From assembly GCF_932526225.1 (NCBI RefSeq), contig NC_064041.1, positions 15,658,951 to 15,722,950 of the forward strand: a DNA stretch of 64,000 nucleotides, read 5' to 3'. The position numbers and the translations under genes are program-made. Source of the DNA: Nematostella vectensis (taxonomy: Eukaryota > Cnidaria > Anthozoa > Actiniaria > Edwardsiidae). The number at the start of each line of letters is the position of its first letter. The stretch's first letter is position 1. The notes below the pieces were generated by a model. It saw nothing but the letters and a program-made list of their open reading frames with translations, was not told the DNA's origin and searched no databases. Positions 13,994 through 26,005 of the stretch are shown here, in pieces.

Positions 13994-15993
13994 TTGTACT
14001 AGTTGCTTGAATTGACCCTTGGCTATTTTTAGCTGAATTCCCCTCCCCCTCTAAAAAAGAAAATAATAATATAATAGAACAAAACTAAAAAGAAAACAAA
14101 CACAGCAGAGACCCCCACCAACAATTTTGATTTTTTTTTACTTTCCTTCAAAGGGGGAGTGTCATGTTTAGTAGATTTGCAAGAGCTCTAGAGCCCTGAC
14201 ACAATGAACTTCAGTGAAATTCTAATACTGACTTATGAGCTTTTGGTACATGTGGGAGACTTTGAACAAAACAAAAAAAAATGACCACAAACTGTCAATT
14301 AACATAGTTTTCAATATAATATTGCATATTATTTAATAAGGTATTCACAGCTTTTAAAAAGGTCAACTGTTTGTTGACACTTAAAAGCCTACAATAATCA
14401 CTGACTCCAGACATGCGCAGTACTATGTTGCTGCCCCTTTAAAGTAAAATACAGCTTTACTTAGTCAGCGTAGACAAAATTGCGGATTTTGTCAATATTC
14501 TAATATGAAGATGTCAATATTCTCCCCCCTTACGTCTTTATTTCTATTTATTTTATGCTTTTCACATGATACCAAAACAGCGTCTTTTTTCTTCGCTAAT
14601 TTGATGTCATGTACACAATAAAAGAGATGCGCCCGTGCGCATGGCGAGTCCCCAAGGGACCCAAGACGCCCAAATAGACATCTATTTTTTGTCATCCACA
14701 ATCTCGGCGAGCTGTGCGAGGCGTAACCGTATTACAGGCCTGGGATCCTGGTTATTGTCCTCCCCATTAATGCGCGGGTTGGGATAACCTTGCAAGAGTG
14801 TTGTACAGCATATTCGCTCGGAAATATCGGTGCTTGGGGCCTTCGGGTTCTTTACAGCCTTCCGTAAAAGCCTTGTGCTGCCATACCGATTGGGTAATCC
14901 GTATGTATGGTTTCCGTTTTGTTCTTCAGACCGGGTTCGATCCCAGGCCAATGGGCTTTTTTTTTTAGTTCGTTTTTTTTTCTTTGTGCTGGACCCCCTT
15001 AATTCTGATAGGTTTTGCGCACAAATAATAAAAAAACTGAGTTTGCAAAATAAGCTTGCTAGATTTATTGATTATATGTATTCAATTTGTTCTTGGGAAG
15101 TTAACAAAAAACACAAAGCAAAGAGTTTGAGGAAGTAAACAAGTATGTGAACTTTAATGTTCTATTTGAAGGGGTGCATTTTGTACAGGGAAGCATACAT
15201 AGAATGCTTAACTGGTGGAGAGGGAAGAGGTAAAAGTTTATTGAGCATAATTTCAACAATAGCAGGGGGAAGAGAGGGGCACTCCCTTCATACAATATTG
15301 CAGTTGTTACCTATTATTAAATAAGTTTGTAACATGTCTTTGTTTATTAAGCAAGGTCTATTTCTGAGACAAGCAAACTCAAGTAAGGCTGTTGAAATAA
15401 CAGGTGAGTGTTAAAAGAAAAACAATTATCTGATTAGAAAACTACTGTAGATTCCTTTGCACCAAAATAAGAACAAACTTAATTTCGTTTGTTATTTTTG
15501 AGGAACGAGATGAGCTCTACAAGGCCAAGAAGAAATATGTATTGCTCATCTAAATTATACAAGTAAATAATAATATTAAAAAAGAACTACTGTAAGTATC
15601 TAGAGTGGTTTTCATTAACCCGTGAAACAAAGTGTGATAGTTAAACGGTAATAGTTAGTAAAACACAAAAAAGAACAATAGAATCAGATCACAACAAAGT
15701 GTAATACGCTAAAGCGTAGTTTACGGGTTAATGAAGGTTTTGACATTTCAACCTTACATCCACATGAAAGTAATGCCAAATATCGAGTGCCCTACAGTAA
15801 GTGTTTTGCAGTCAAGTTGTTTTCTGTTAGTAGGTAAAAAATTATTCTATATAATAGTAATCATAGCTATGGTCACCACTTACACATATAGCCTTGTAAT
15901 AAAAAGAAAGAAAAAATATATATATGCAGTCAAACAACAGAATTGCATGATAACCTTGAATATATTGAATAAAGGACTGCAAAAAAACATATT
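13994..15993 (+). repeat. Satellite unit 8
   Basis: 2000 bp. B box 14934-14944. The first base of the A-box match is changed (GCGAGGCGTAACC instead of GCGTGGCGTAACC). Its core is otherwise almost the same as unit 7, again suggesting local duplication. Confidence 0.97.
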
Positions 15994-17991
15994 TTGTACT
16001 AGTTGCTTAAATTGACCCTTGGCTATTTTTAGCTGAATTCCCCTCCCCCTCTAAAAAAGAAAATAATAATAATAATAGAACAAAACTAAAAAGAAAACAA
16101 ACACAACAGAGACCCCCACCAACAATTTTGATTTTTTTTACTATCCTTTAAAAGGGGAGTGTCATGGTTAAGAGATTTGCAATAGCTCTAGAGCCCTGAC
16201 ACAATGAACTTCAGTGAAATTCTAATACTGACTTATGAGCTTTTGGTACATGTGGGAGACTTTAAACAAAACAAAAAAAATGACCACAAACTGTCCATTA
16301 ACATAGTTTTCAATATAATATTGCATATTATTTAATAAGGTATTGACAGCTTTTAAAAAGTTCAACTGTTTGTAGACACTTAAAAGCCTACAATAAACAC
16401 TGACTCCAGAAATGCGCAGTACTATGTTGCTGCCCCTTTAAAGTAAAATACAGCTTTACTTAGTCAGCGTAGACAAAATTGCGGATTTTGTCAATATTCT
16501 AATATGAAGATGTCAATATTCTCCCCCCTTACGTCTTTATTTCTATTTATTTTATGCTTTTCACATGATACCAAAACAGCGTCTTTTTTCTTCGCTAATT
16601 TGATATCATGTACACAATAAAAGAGATGCGCCCGTGCGCATGGCGAGTCCCCAAGGGACCCAAGACGCCCAAATAAACATCTATTTTTTGTCATCCACAA
16701 TCTCGGCGAGCTGTGCGTGGCGTAACCGTATTACAGGCCTGGGATCCTGGTTATTGTCCTCCCCATTAATGCGCGGGTTGGGATAACCTTGCAAGAGTGT
16801 TGTACAGCATATTCGCTCGGAAATATCGGTGCTTGGGGCCTTCAGGTTCTTTACAGCCTTCCGTAAAAGCCTTGTGCTGCCATACCGATTGGGTAATCCG
16901 TATGTATGGTTTCCGTTTTGTTCTTCAGACCGTGTTCGATCCCAGGCCAATGGGCTTTTTTTTTTTAGTTCGTTTTTTTTTCTTTGTGCTGGACCCCCTT
17001 AATTCTGATAGGTTTTGCGCACAAATAAAAAAAAAACTGAGTTTGCAAAATAAGCTTGCTAGATTTATTGATTATATGTATTCAATTTGTTCTTGGGAAG
17101 TTAACAAAAAACACAAAGCAAAGAGTTTGAGGAAGTAAACAAGTATGTGAACTTTAATGTTCTATTTGAAGGGGTGCATTTTGTACAGGGAAGCATACAT
17201 AGAATGCTTAACTGGTGGAGAGGGAAGAGGTAAAAGTTTATTGAGCATAATTTCAACAATAGCAGGGGGAAGGTAGGGGCACTCTCTTCATACAATATTG
17301 CAGTTGTTACCTATTATTAAATAAGTTTGTTATATATATTTGTTTATTAAGCAAGGTCTATTTCTGAGACAAGCAAACTCAAGTAAGGCTGTTGAAATAA
17401 CAGGTGAGTGTTAAAAAAAAACAATTATCTGATAAAAAAACTAATGTAGATTCCTTTGCACCAAATAAGAACAAACTTCATTTTGTTTGTTTTTTATGAG
17501 GAACGAGATGAGCTCTACAAGGCCAAGAAGAAATATGTATTGCTCGTCTAAATTATACAAGTAAATAATCATATTAAAAAAGAACTACTGTAAGTATCTA
17601 GAGTGGTTTTCATTAACCCGTGAAACAAAGTGTGATAGTTAAACGGTAATAGTTAGTAAAACACAAAAAAGTACAATAGAATCAGATCACCACAAAGTGT
17701 AATACGCTAAAGCGTAGGTCACGGGTTAATGAAGGTTTTGACATTTCAACCTTACATCCACATGAAAGTAATGCCTAATATCGAGTGCCCTACAGTAAGT
17801 ATTTTGCAGTCAAGTTGTTTTCTGTTAGTAGGTAAAAAATTAGTCTATATAATAGTAATCATAGCTATGGTCACCATTTACACATATAGCCTTGTAATGA
17901 AAAGAAAGAAAAAATATATATATGCAGTCAAACAACAGAATTGCATGATAACCTTGAATATATTGAATAAAGGACTGCAAAAAAACATCTT
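15994..17991 (+). repeat. Satellite unit 9
   Basis: 1998 bp. The B-box position 16933-16943 reads TGTTCGATCCC, losing the leading G. Units 20 and 23 share this change together with TTGATATCATG and CCTTCAGGTTC, so the three form a subfamily. Confidence 0.97.
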
Positions 17992-19999
17992 TTGTACTAG
18001 TTGCTTGAATTGACCCTTGACTATTTTTAGCTGAATTCCCCTCCCCCTCTAAAAAAGAAAATAATAATAATAATAGAACAAAACTAAAAAGAAAACAAAC
18101 ACAACAGAGACCCCCACCAACAATTTTGATTTTTTTTTTACTTTCCTTTAAAGGGGGAGTGTCATGTTTAGGAGATTTGCAATAGCTCTAGAGCCCTGAC
18201 GCAATGAACTTCAGTGAAATTCTAATACTGACTTATAAGCTTTTGGTACATGTGGGAGACTTTAAACAAAACAAAAAAAATGACCACAAACTGTCCATTA
18301 ACATTGTTTTCAATATAATATTGCATATTATTTAATAAGGTATTGACAGCTTTTAAAAAGTTCAACTGTTTGTAGACACTTAAAAGCCTACAATAATCAC
18401 TGACTCAAGACATGCGCAGTACTATGTTGCTGCCCCTTTAAAGTAAAATACAGCTTTACTTAGTCAGCGTAGACAAAATTGCGGATTTTGTTAATATTCT
18501 AATATGAAGTTATCAATATTCTCCCCCTTTACGTCTTTATTTCTATTTATTTTATGCTTTTCACATGATACCAAAACAGCGTCTTTTTTCTTCGCTAATT
18601 TGATGTCATGTACACAATAAAAGAGATTCGCCCGTGCGCATGGCGGGTCCCCAAGGGACCCAAGACGCCCAAATAGACCTCTATTTTTTGTCATCCACAA
18701 TCTCGGCGAGCTGTGCGTGGCGTAACCGTATTACAGGCCTGGGATCCTGGTTATTGTCCTCCCCATTAATGCGCGGGTTGGGATAACCTTGCAAGAGTGT
18801 TGTACAGCATATTCGCTCAGAAATATCGGTGCTAGGGGCCTTCGGGTTCTTTACAGCCTTCCGTAAAAGCCTTGTGCTGCCATACCGATTGGGTAATCCG
18901 TATGTATGGTTTCCGTTTTGTTCTTCAGACCGGGTTCGATCCCAGGCCAATGGGCTTTGTTTTTTTAATTCGTTTTTTTTTCTTTGTGCTGGACCCCCTT
19001 AATCCTGATAGGTTTTGCGCAAAAATAATAAAAAAAAGTGAGTTTGCAAAATAAGCTTGCTAGATTTATTGATTATATGTATTCAATTTGTTCCTAGGAA
19101 GTTAACAAAAAACACAAAGCAAAGAGTTTGAGGAAGTAAACAAGTATGTGAACTTTAATGTTCTATTTAAAGGTGTGCATTTTGTACAGGGAAGCATTCA
19201 TAGAATGCTTAACTGGTGGAGAGGGAAGAGGTAAAAGTTTATTGAGCATAATTTCAACAATAGCAGGGGAAAGAGAGGGGCACGCTCTTCATACAATATT
19301 GCAGTTGTTACCTATTATTAAATAAGTTTGTAACATGTCTTTGTTTATTAGGCAAGGTCTATTTCTGAGACAAGCAAACTCAAGTAAGGCTGTTGAAATA
19401 ACAGGTGAGTGTTAAAAAAAAAAACAATTATCTGATTAGAAAACTACTGTAGATTCCTTTGCACCAAAATAAGAACAAACTTCATTTTGTTTGTTATTTA
19501 TGAGGAACGAGATGAGCTCTACAAAGCCATAAAGAAATATGTATTGCTCATCTAAATTATACAAGTAAATAATCATATTAAAAAAGAACTACTGTAAGTA
19601 TCTAGAGTGGTTTTCATTAACCCGTGAAACAAAGTGTGATAGTTAAACGGTAATAGTTAGTAAAACACAAAAAAGTACAATAGAATCAGATCACCACAAA
19701 GTGTAATACGCTTAAGCGTAGGTCACGGGTTAATGAAGGTTTTGACATTTCAACCTTACATCCACATGAAAGTAATGCCTAATATCGAGTGCCCTACAGT
19801 AAGTGTTTTGCAGTCAAGTTGTTTTCTGATAGTAGGTAAAAAATATTCTAAATAATAGTAATCATAGCTATGGTCACCACTTACACATATAGAACTTGTA
19901 ATGAAAAGAAAGAAAACAAATATATATATATGCAGTCAAACAACAGAATTGCATGATAACCTTGAATATATTGAATAAAGGACTGCAAAAAAATATCTT
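17992..19999 (+). repeat. Satellite unit 10
   Basis: 2008 bp. B box 18933-18943. The first hairpin 5' arm is ATTCGC (one pair lost). The second hairpin gains a pair through GGGTCCC. Both changes, and CGCTCAGAAAT, are shared only with unit 22, about 27 kb away. Confidence 0.97.
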
Positions 20000-22000
20000 T
20001 TGTACTAGTTGCTTGAATTGACCCTTGGCTATTTTTAGCTGAATTTCCCCCCCCCCTCTAAAAAAGAAAATAATAATATAATAGAACAAAACTAAAAAGA
20101 AAACAAACACAGCAGAGACCCCCACCAGCAATTTTGATTTTTTTTTACTTTCCTTTAAAGGGGGAGTGTCATGATTAGGAGATTTGCAAGAGCTCTAGAG
20201 CCCTGACACAATGAACTTCAGTGAAATTCTAATACTGACTTATGAGCTTTTGGTACATGTGGGAGACTTTAAACAAAACAAAAAAAAAATGACCACAAAC
20301 TGTCCATTAACATAGTTTTCAATATAATATTGCATATTATTTAATAAGGTATTGACAGCTTTTAAAAAGTTCAACTGTTTGTAGACACTTAAAAGCCTAC
20401 AATAAACACTGACTCCAGACATGCGCAGTACTATGTTGCTGCCCCTTTAAAGTAAAATACAGCTTTACTTAGTCAGCGTAGACAAAATTGCGGATTTTGT
20501 CAATATTCTAATATGAAGATGTCAATATTCTCCCCCCTTACGTCTTTATTTCTATTTATTTTATGATTTTCACATAATACCAAAACAGCGTCTTTTTTCT
20601 TCGCTAATTTGATGTCATGTACACAATAAAAGAGATGCGCCCGTGCGCATGGCGAGTCCCCAAGGGACCCAAGACGCCCAAATAGACCTCTATTTTTTGT
20701 CATCCACAATCTCGGCGAGCTGTGCGTGGCGTAACCGTATTACAGGCCTGGGATCCTGGTTATTGTCCTCCCCATTAATGCGCGGGTTGGGATAACCTTG
20801 CAAGAGTGTTGTACAGCATATTCGCTCGGAAATATCGGTGCTTGGGGCCTTCGGGTTCTTTACAGCCTTCCGTAAAAGCCTTGTGCTGCCATACCGATTG
20901 GGTAATCCGTATGTATGGTTTCCGTTTTGTTCTTCAGACCGGGTTCGATCCCAGGCCAATGGGTCTTTTTTTTTAATTCGTTTTTTTTTTCTTTGTGCTG
21001 GACCCCCTTAATCCTGATAGGTTTTGCGCAAAAATAATAAAAAAAAAGTGAGTTTGCAAAATAAGCTTGCTAGATTTATTGATTATATGTATTCAATTTG
21101 TTCCTAGGAAGTTAACAAAAACACAAAGCAAAGAGTTTGAGGAAGTAAACAAGTATGTGAACTTTAATATTCTATTTGAAGGGGCGCATTTTGTACAGGG
21201 AAGCATACATAGAATGCTTAACTGGTGGAGAGGGGAGAGGTAACAGTTTATTGAGCATAATGTCAACAATAGCAGGGGGAAGGGAGGGGCACTCTCTTCA
21301 TACAATATTGCAGTTGTTACCTATTATTAAATAAGTTTGTTATATATATTTGTTTATTAAGCAAGGTCTATTTCTGAGACAAGCAAACTCAAGTAAGGCT
21401 GTTGAAATAACAGGTGAGTGTTAAAAAAAACAATTATCTGATTAGAAAACTAATGTAGATTCCTTTGCACCAAATAAGAACAAACTTCATTTTGTTTGTT
21501 ATTTATGAGGAACGAGATAAGCTCTACAAGGCCTAGAAGAAATATGTATTGCTCGTCTTAATTATACAAGTAAATAATAATATTAAAAAAGAATTACTGT
21601 AAGTAATTAGAGTGGTTTTCATTAACCCGTGAAACAAAGTGTGATAGTTAAACGGTAATAGTTAGTAAAACACAAAAAAGAACAATAGAATCAGATCACA
21701 ACAAAGTGTAATACGCTAAAGCGTAGTTCACGGGTTAATGAAGGTTTTGACATTTCAACCTTACATCCACATGAAAGTAATGCCTAATATCGAGTGCCCT
21801 ACAGTAAGTGTTTTGCAGTCAAGTTGTTTTCTGTTAGTAGGTAAAAAATTATTCTATATAATAGTAATCATAGCTATGGTCACCACTTACACATATAGCC
21901 TTGTAATGAAAAGAAAGAAAAAATATATATATGCAGTCAAACAACAGAATTGCATGATAACCTTGAATATATTGAATAAAGGACTGCAAAAAAACATCTT
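20000..22000 (+). repeat. Satellite unit 11
   Basis: 2001 bp. B box 20942-20952, T run 20966-20974 preceded by GGGTC rather than GGGC, as in unit 24. Intact hairpins at 20635-20650 and 20651-20678. The right half returns to the AGTAATTAG subtype for this unit only. Confidence 0.97.
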
Positions 22001-24001
22001 TTGTACTAGTTGCTTGAATTTACCCTTGGCTATTTTTAGCTGAATTCCCCTCCCCCTCTAAAAAAGAAAATAATAATAATAATAGAACAAAACTAAAAAG
22101 AAAACAAACACAACAGAGACCCCCACCAACAATTTTGATTTTTTTTACTTTCCTTTAAAAGGGGAGTGTCATGGTTAAGAGATTTGCAATAGCTCTGGAG
22201 CCCTGACACAATGAACTTCAGTGAAATTCTAATACTGACTTATGAGCTTTTGGTACATGTGGGAGACTTTAAACAAAACAAAAAAAATGACCACAAACTG
22301 TCAATTATTATTGTTTTCAATATAATATTGCATATTATTTAATAAGGTATTGACAGCTTTTAAAAAGTTCAACTTTTTGTAGACACTTAAAAGCCTACAA
22401 TAAACACTGACTTCAGACATGCGCAGTACTATGTTGCTGCCCCTTTAAAGTAAAATACAGCTTTACTTAGTCAGCGTAGACAAAATTGCGGATTTTGTCA
22501 ATATTCTAATATTTAGATGTTAATATTCTCCCCCCTTACGTATTTATTTCTATTTATTTTATGATTTTCACATGATACCAAAACAGCGTCATTTTTCTTC
22601 GCTAATTTGATGTCATGTACACAATAAAAGAGATGCGCCCGTGCGCATGGCGAGTCCCCAAGGGACCCAAGACGCCCAAATAGACCTCTATTGTTTGTCA
22701 TCCACAATCTCGGCGAGCTGTGCGTGGCGTAACCGTATTACAGGCATGGGATCCTGGTTATTGTCCTCCCCATTAATGCGCGGGTTGGGATAACCTTGCA
22801 AGAGTGTTGTACAGCATATTCGCTCGGAAATATCGGTGCTTGGGGCCTTCGGGTTCTTTACAGCCTTCCGTAAAAGCCTTGTGCTGCCATACCGATTGGG
22901 TAATCCGTATGTATGGTTTCCGTTTTGTTCTTCAGACCGGGTTCGATCCCAGACCAATGGGCTTTGTTTTTTTAATTCGTTTTTTTTTCTTTGTGCTGGA
23001 CCCCCTTAATCCTGATAGGTTTTGCGCAAAAATAATAAAAAAAAGTGAGTTTGCAAAATAAGCTTGCTAGATTTATTGATTATATGTATTCAATTTGTTC
23101 CTGGGAAGTTAACAAAAAACACAAAGCAAAGAGTTTGAGGAAGTAAACAAGTATGTAAACTTTAATGTTCTATTTGAAGGGGTGCATTTTGTACAGGGAA
23201 GCATACATAGAATGCTTAACTGGTGGAAAGGGAAGAGGTAAAAGTTTATTGAGCATAATTTCAACAATAGCAGGGGGAAGAGAGGGGCACTCCCTTCATA
23301 CAATATTGCAGTTGTTACCTATTATTAAATAAGTTTGTAACATGTCTTTGTTTATTAAGCAAGGTCTATTTCTGAGACAAGCAAACTCAAGTAAGGCTGT
23401 TGAAATAACAGGTGAGTGTTAAAAGAAAAACAATTATCTGATTAGAAAACTACTGTAGATTCCTTTGCACCAAAATAAGAACAAACTTCATTTTGTTTGT
23501 TATTTATGAGGAACGAGATGAGCTCTACAAAGCCATAAAGAAATATGTATTGCTCATCTAAATTATACAAGTAAATAATAATATTAAAAAAGAACTACTG
23601 TAAGTATCTAGAGTGGTTTTCATTAACCCGTGAAACAAAGTGTGATAGTTAAACGGTAATAGTTAGTAAAACACAAAAAAGTACAATAGAATCAGATCAC
23701 CACAAAGTGTAATACGCTAAAGCGTAGTTCACGGGTTAATGAAGGTTTTGACATTTCAACCTTACATCCACATGAAAGTAATGCCTAATATCGAGTGCCC
23801 TACAGTAAGTGTTTTGCAGTCAAGTTGTTTTCTGTTAGTAGGTAAAAAATTATTCTATATAATAGTAATCATAGCTATGGTCACCACTTACACATATAGC
23901 CTTGTAATGAAAAGAAAGAAAAAATATATATATGCAGTCAAACAACAGAATTGCATGATAACCTTGAATATATTGAATAAAGGACTGCAAAAAAACATCT
24001 T
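22001..24001 (+). repeat. Satellite unit 12
   Basis: 2001 bp. B box 22940-22950. Marked by ATTTAGATGTTAAT upstream, GCATGGGATCC in the core and AGACCAATGGG after the B box. The last two plus GGTGGAAAGGG recur in unit 15, three units away; this is the left member of the first higher-order repeat. Confidence 0.97.
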
Positions 24002-24479
24002 TTGTACTAGTTGCTTGAATTGACCCTTGGCTATTTTTAGCTGAATTCCCCTCCCCCTCTAAAAAAGAAAATAATAATAATAATAGAACAAAACTAAAAA
24101 GAAAACAAACACAACAGAGACCCCCACCAACAATTTTGATTTTTTTTACTTTCCTTTAAAAGGGGAGTGTTATGGTTAAGAGATTTGCAATAGCTCTAGA
24201 GCCCTGACACAATGAACTTCAGTGAAATTCTAATACTGACTTATGAGCTTTTGGTACATGTGGGAGACTTTAAACAAAACAAAAAAAATGACCACAAACT
24301 GTCAATTAACATAGTTTTCAATATAATATTGCATATTATTTAATAAGGTATTCACAGCTTTTAAAAAGTTCAACTGTTTGTTGACACTTAAAAGCCTACA
24401 ATAATCACTGACTCCAGACATGCGCAGTACTATGTTGCTGCCCCTTTAAAGTAAAATACAGCTTTACTTAGTCAGCGTA

Positions 24480-24530
24480 GACAAAATTGCGGATTTTGTC
24501 AATATTCTAATATGAAGATGTTAATATTCT
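24480..24530 (+). promoter_or_regulatory. Conserved upstream hairpin and direct repeat
   Basis: GACAAAAT-TGCGG-ATTTTGTC is a perfect 8-bp inverted repeat (24480-24500). It runs into a direct repeat, GTCAATATTCT at 24498-24508 and GTTAATATTCT at 24520-24530, centred about 140 bp before the first core hairpin. Nearly every unit keeps it. A protein-binding site upstream of the RNA core is possible; no factor is recognised. Confidence 0.3.
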
Positions 24531-24725
24531 CCCCCCTTACGTATTTATTTCTATTTATTTTATGATTTTCACATGATACCAAAACAGCTTCATTTTTTTT
24601 CGCTAATTTGATGTCATGTACACAATAAAAGAGATGCGCCCGTGCGCATGGCGAGTCCCCAAGGGACCCAAGACGCCCAAATAGACCTCTAATTTTTGTC
24701 ATCCACAATCTCGGCGAGCTGTGCG

Positions 24726-24737
24726 TGGCGTAACCGT
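24726..24737 (+). promoter_or_regulatory. A-box-like Pol III internal promoter
   Basis: TGGCGTAACCGT agrees with the A-box consensus TRGYNNARNNGG at every fixed position except the last. It starts 215 bp before the B box, far longer than in a tRNA gene. Units 4 and 8 carry changes inside it. Agreement with a short degenerate consensus alone is weak evidence. Confidence 0.4.
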
Positions 24738-24893
24738 ATTACAGGCCTGGGATCCTGGTTATTGTCCTCCCCATTAATGCGCGGGTTGGGATAACCTTGC
24801 AAGAGTGTTGTACAGCATATTCGCTCGGAAATATCGGTGCTTGGGGCCTTCGGGTTCTTTACAGCCTTCCGTAAAAGCCTTGTGCTGCCATAC

Positions 24894-24961
24894 CGATTGG
24901 GTAATCCGTATGTATGGTTTCCGTTTTGTTCTTCAGACCGGGTTCGATCCCAGGCCAATGG
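24894..24961 (+). other. tRNA-like T-arm and acceptor geometry
   Basis: CGATTGG (24894-24900) can pair at 6 of 7 positions with CCAATGG (24955-24961), which directly follows a 5-bp T-stem with a 7-nt TTCGATC loop (24938-24954), as in a tRNA. No D-arm or anticodon arm is evident in the 37 nt between. In unit 1 the T-stem is perfect (CCTGG/CCAGG); elsewhere one G-A mismatch is present. This suggests descent from a tRNA or a tRNA-like 3' end. Confidence 0.35.
24941..24951 (+). promoter_or_regulatory. B-box (TFIIIC-type) motif
   Basis: GGTTCGATCCC is a full match to the B-box consensus GGTTCGANYCC. It is present in 26 units and as TGTTCGATCCC in units 9, 20 and 23. It also forms the T-loop of a tRNA-like fold. 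Confidence 0.65.
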
Positions 24962-24963
24962 GC

Positions 24964-24972
24964 TTTTTTTTT
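24964..24972 (+). terminator. Pol III-type T-run terminator
   Basis: Nine consecutive T begin 12 bp after the B box. Most units keep at least seven T here; unit 29 does not. A second T tract follows about 8 bp later in every unit. Confidence 0.5.
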
Positions 24973-25624
24973 AGTTCGTTTTTTTTCTTTGTGCTGGACC
25001 CCCTTAATTCTGATAGGTTTTGCGCACAAATAATAAAAAAAAGTGAGTTTGCAAAATAAGCTTGCTAGATTTATTGATTATATGTATTCAATTTGTTCCT
25101 AGGAAGTTAACAAAAAACACAAAGCAAAGAGTTTGAGGAAGTAAACAAGTATGTGAACTTTAATGTTCTATTTGAAGGGGTGCATTTTGTACAGGGAAGC
25201 ATTCATAGAATGCTTAACTGGTGGAGAGGGAAGAGGTAAAAGTTTATTGAGCATAATTTCAACAATAGCAGGGGGAAGAGAGGGGCACGCTCTTAATACA
25301 ATATTGCAGTTGTTACCTATTATTAAATAAGTTTGTAACATGTCTTTGTTTATTAAGCAAGGTCTATTTCTGAGACAAGCAAACTCAAGTAAGGCTGTTG
25401 AAATAACAGGTGAGTGTTAAAAGAAAAACAATTATCTGATTAGAAAACTACTGTAGATTCCTTTGCACCAAAATAAGAACAAACTTCATTTTGTTTGTTA
25501 TTTATGAGGAACGAGATGAGCTCTACAAAGCCATAAAGAAATATGTATTGCTCATCTAAATTATACAAGTAAATAATAATATTAAAAAAGAACTACTGTA
25601 AGTATCTAGAGTGGTTTTCATTAA

Positions 25625-25733
25625 CCCGTGAAACAAAGTGTGATAGTTAAACGGTAATAGTTAGTAAAACACAAAAAAGTACAATAGAATCAGATCACCA
25701 CAAAGTGTAATACGCTAAAGCGTAGGTCACGGG
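25625..25733 (+). mobile_element. 109-bp piggyBac-like MITE fixed in the unit (unit 13 copy)
   Basis: TTAA (25621-25624) is followed by CCCGTGAAAC, and the other end GTCACGGG is followed by TTAA (25734-25737). TTAA target duplications and CCC-starting ends are typical of piggyBac elements and their MITEs. The interior has a palindrome TACGCTAAAGCGTA and a repeated ACAAAGTGTRATA motif. Every complete unit has a copy at the same place, so the insertion predates amplification of the array. It encodes nothing. In many units the right end is TTCACGGG, a better inverted match than in this one. Confidence 0.6.
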
Positions 25734-26005
25734 TTAATAAAGGTTTTGACATTTCAACCTTACATCCACATGAAAGTAATGCCTAATATCGAGTGCCCTA
25801 CAGTAAGTGTTTTGCAGTCAAGTTGTTTTCTGTTAGTAGGTAAAAAATATTCTAAATAATAGTAATCATAGCTATGGTCACCACCTACACATATAGAACT
25901 TGTAATGAAAAGAAAGAAAACAAATATATATATATATGCAGTCAAACAACAGAATTGCATGATAACCTTGAATATATTGAATAAAGGACTGCAAAAAAAC
26001 ATCTT

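Larger units (their letters stand above)
24634..24972 (+). ncRNA. Candidate Pol III structured RNA, reference copy (unit 13)
   Basis: Seen: a first hairpin ATGCGC-CCGT-GCGCAT (24634-24649); a second hairpin with outer GGCG (24650-24653) and CGCC (24674-24677) and inner GTCCC (24655-24659) and GGGAC (24663-24667); an A-box match; a third hairpin CTTTAC (24857-24862) with GTAAAAG (24871-24877); a B box; then nine T. The same arrangement lies about 307 bp upstream to 30 bp downstream of each B box in 29 units. Known: type 2 Pol III genes use internal A and B boxes and end in T runs. Inferred: the transcript could start near the first hairpin, or about 10-20 bp before the A box, giving roughly 250-340 nt. 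I found no match to the motifs I know for 5S, 7SL, 7SK, U6, RNase P or MRP RNA. It could instead be the fixed remains of a tRNA-derived SINE. Confidence 0.45.
24002..26005 (+). repeat. Satellite unit 13 (reference unit for the sub-features)
   Basis: 2004 bp. This unit has a near-consensus core and is used for the detailed sub-annotation: upstream hairpin 24480-24500, RNA core 24634-24972, MITE 25625-25733. Its 3' half shares GCACGCTCTTAATAC and GGGTTAATAAAGG with unit 16. Confidence 0.97.
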
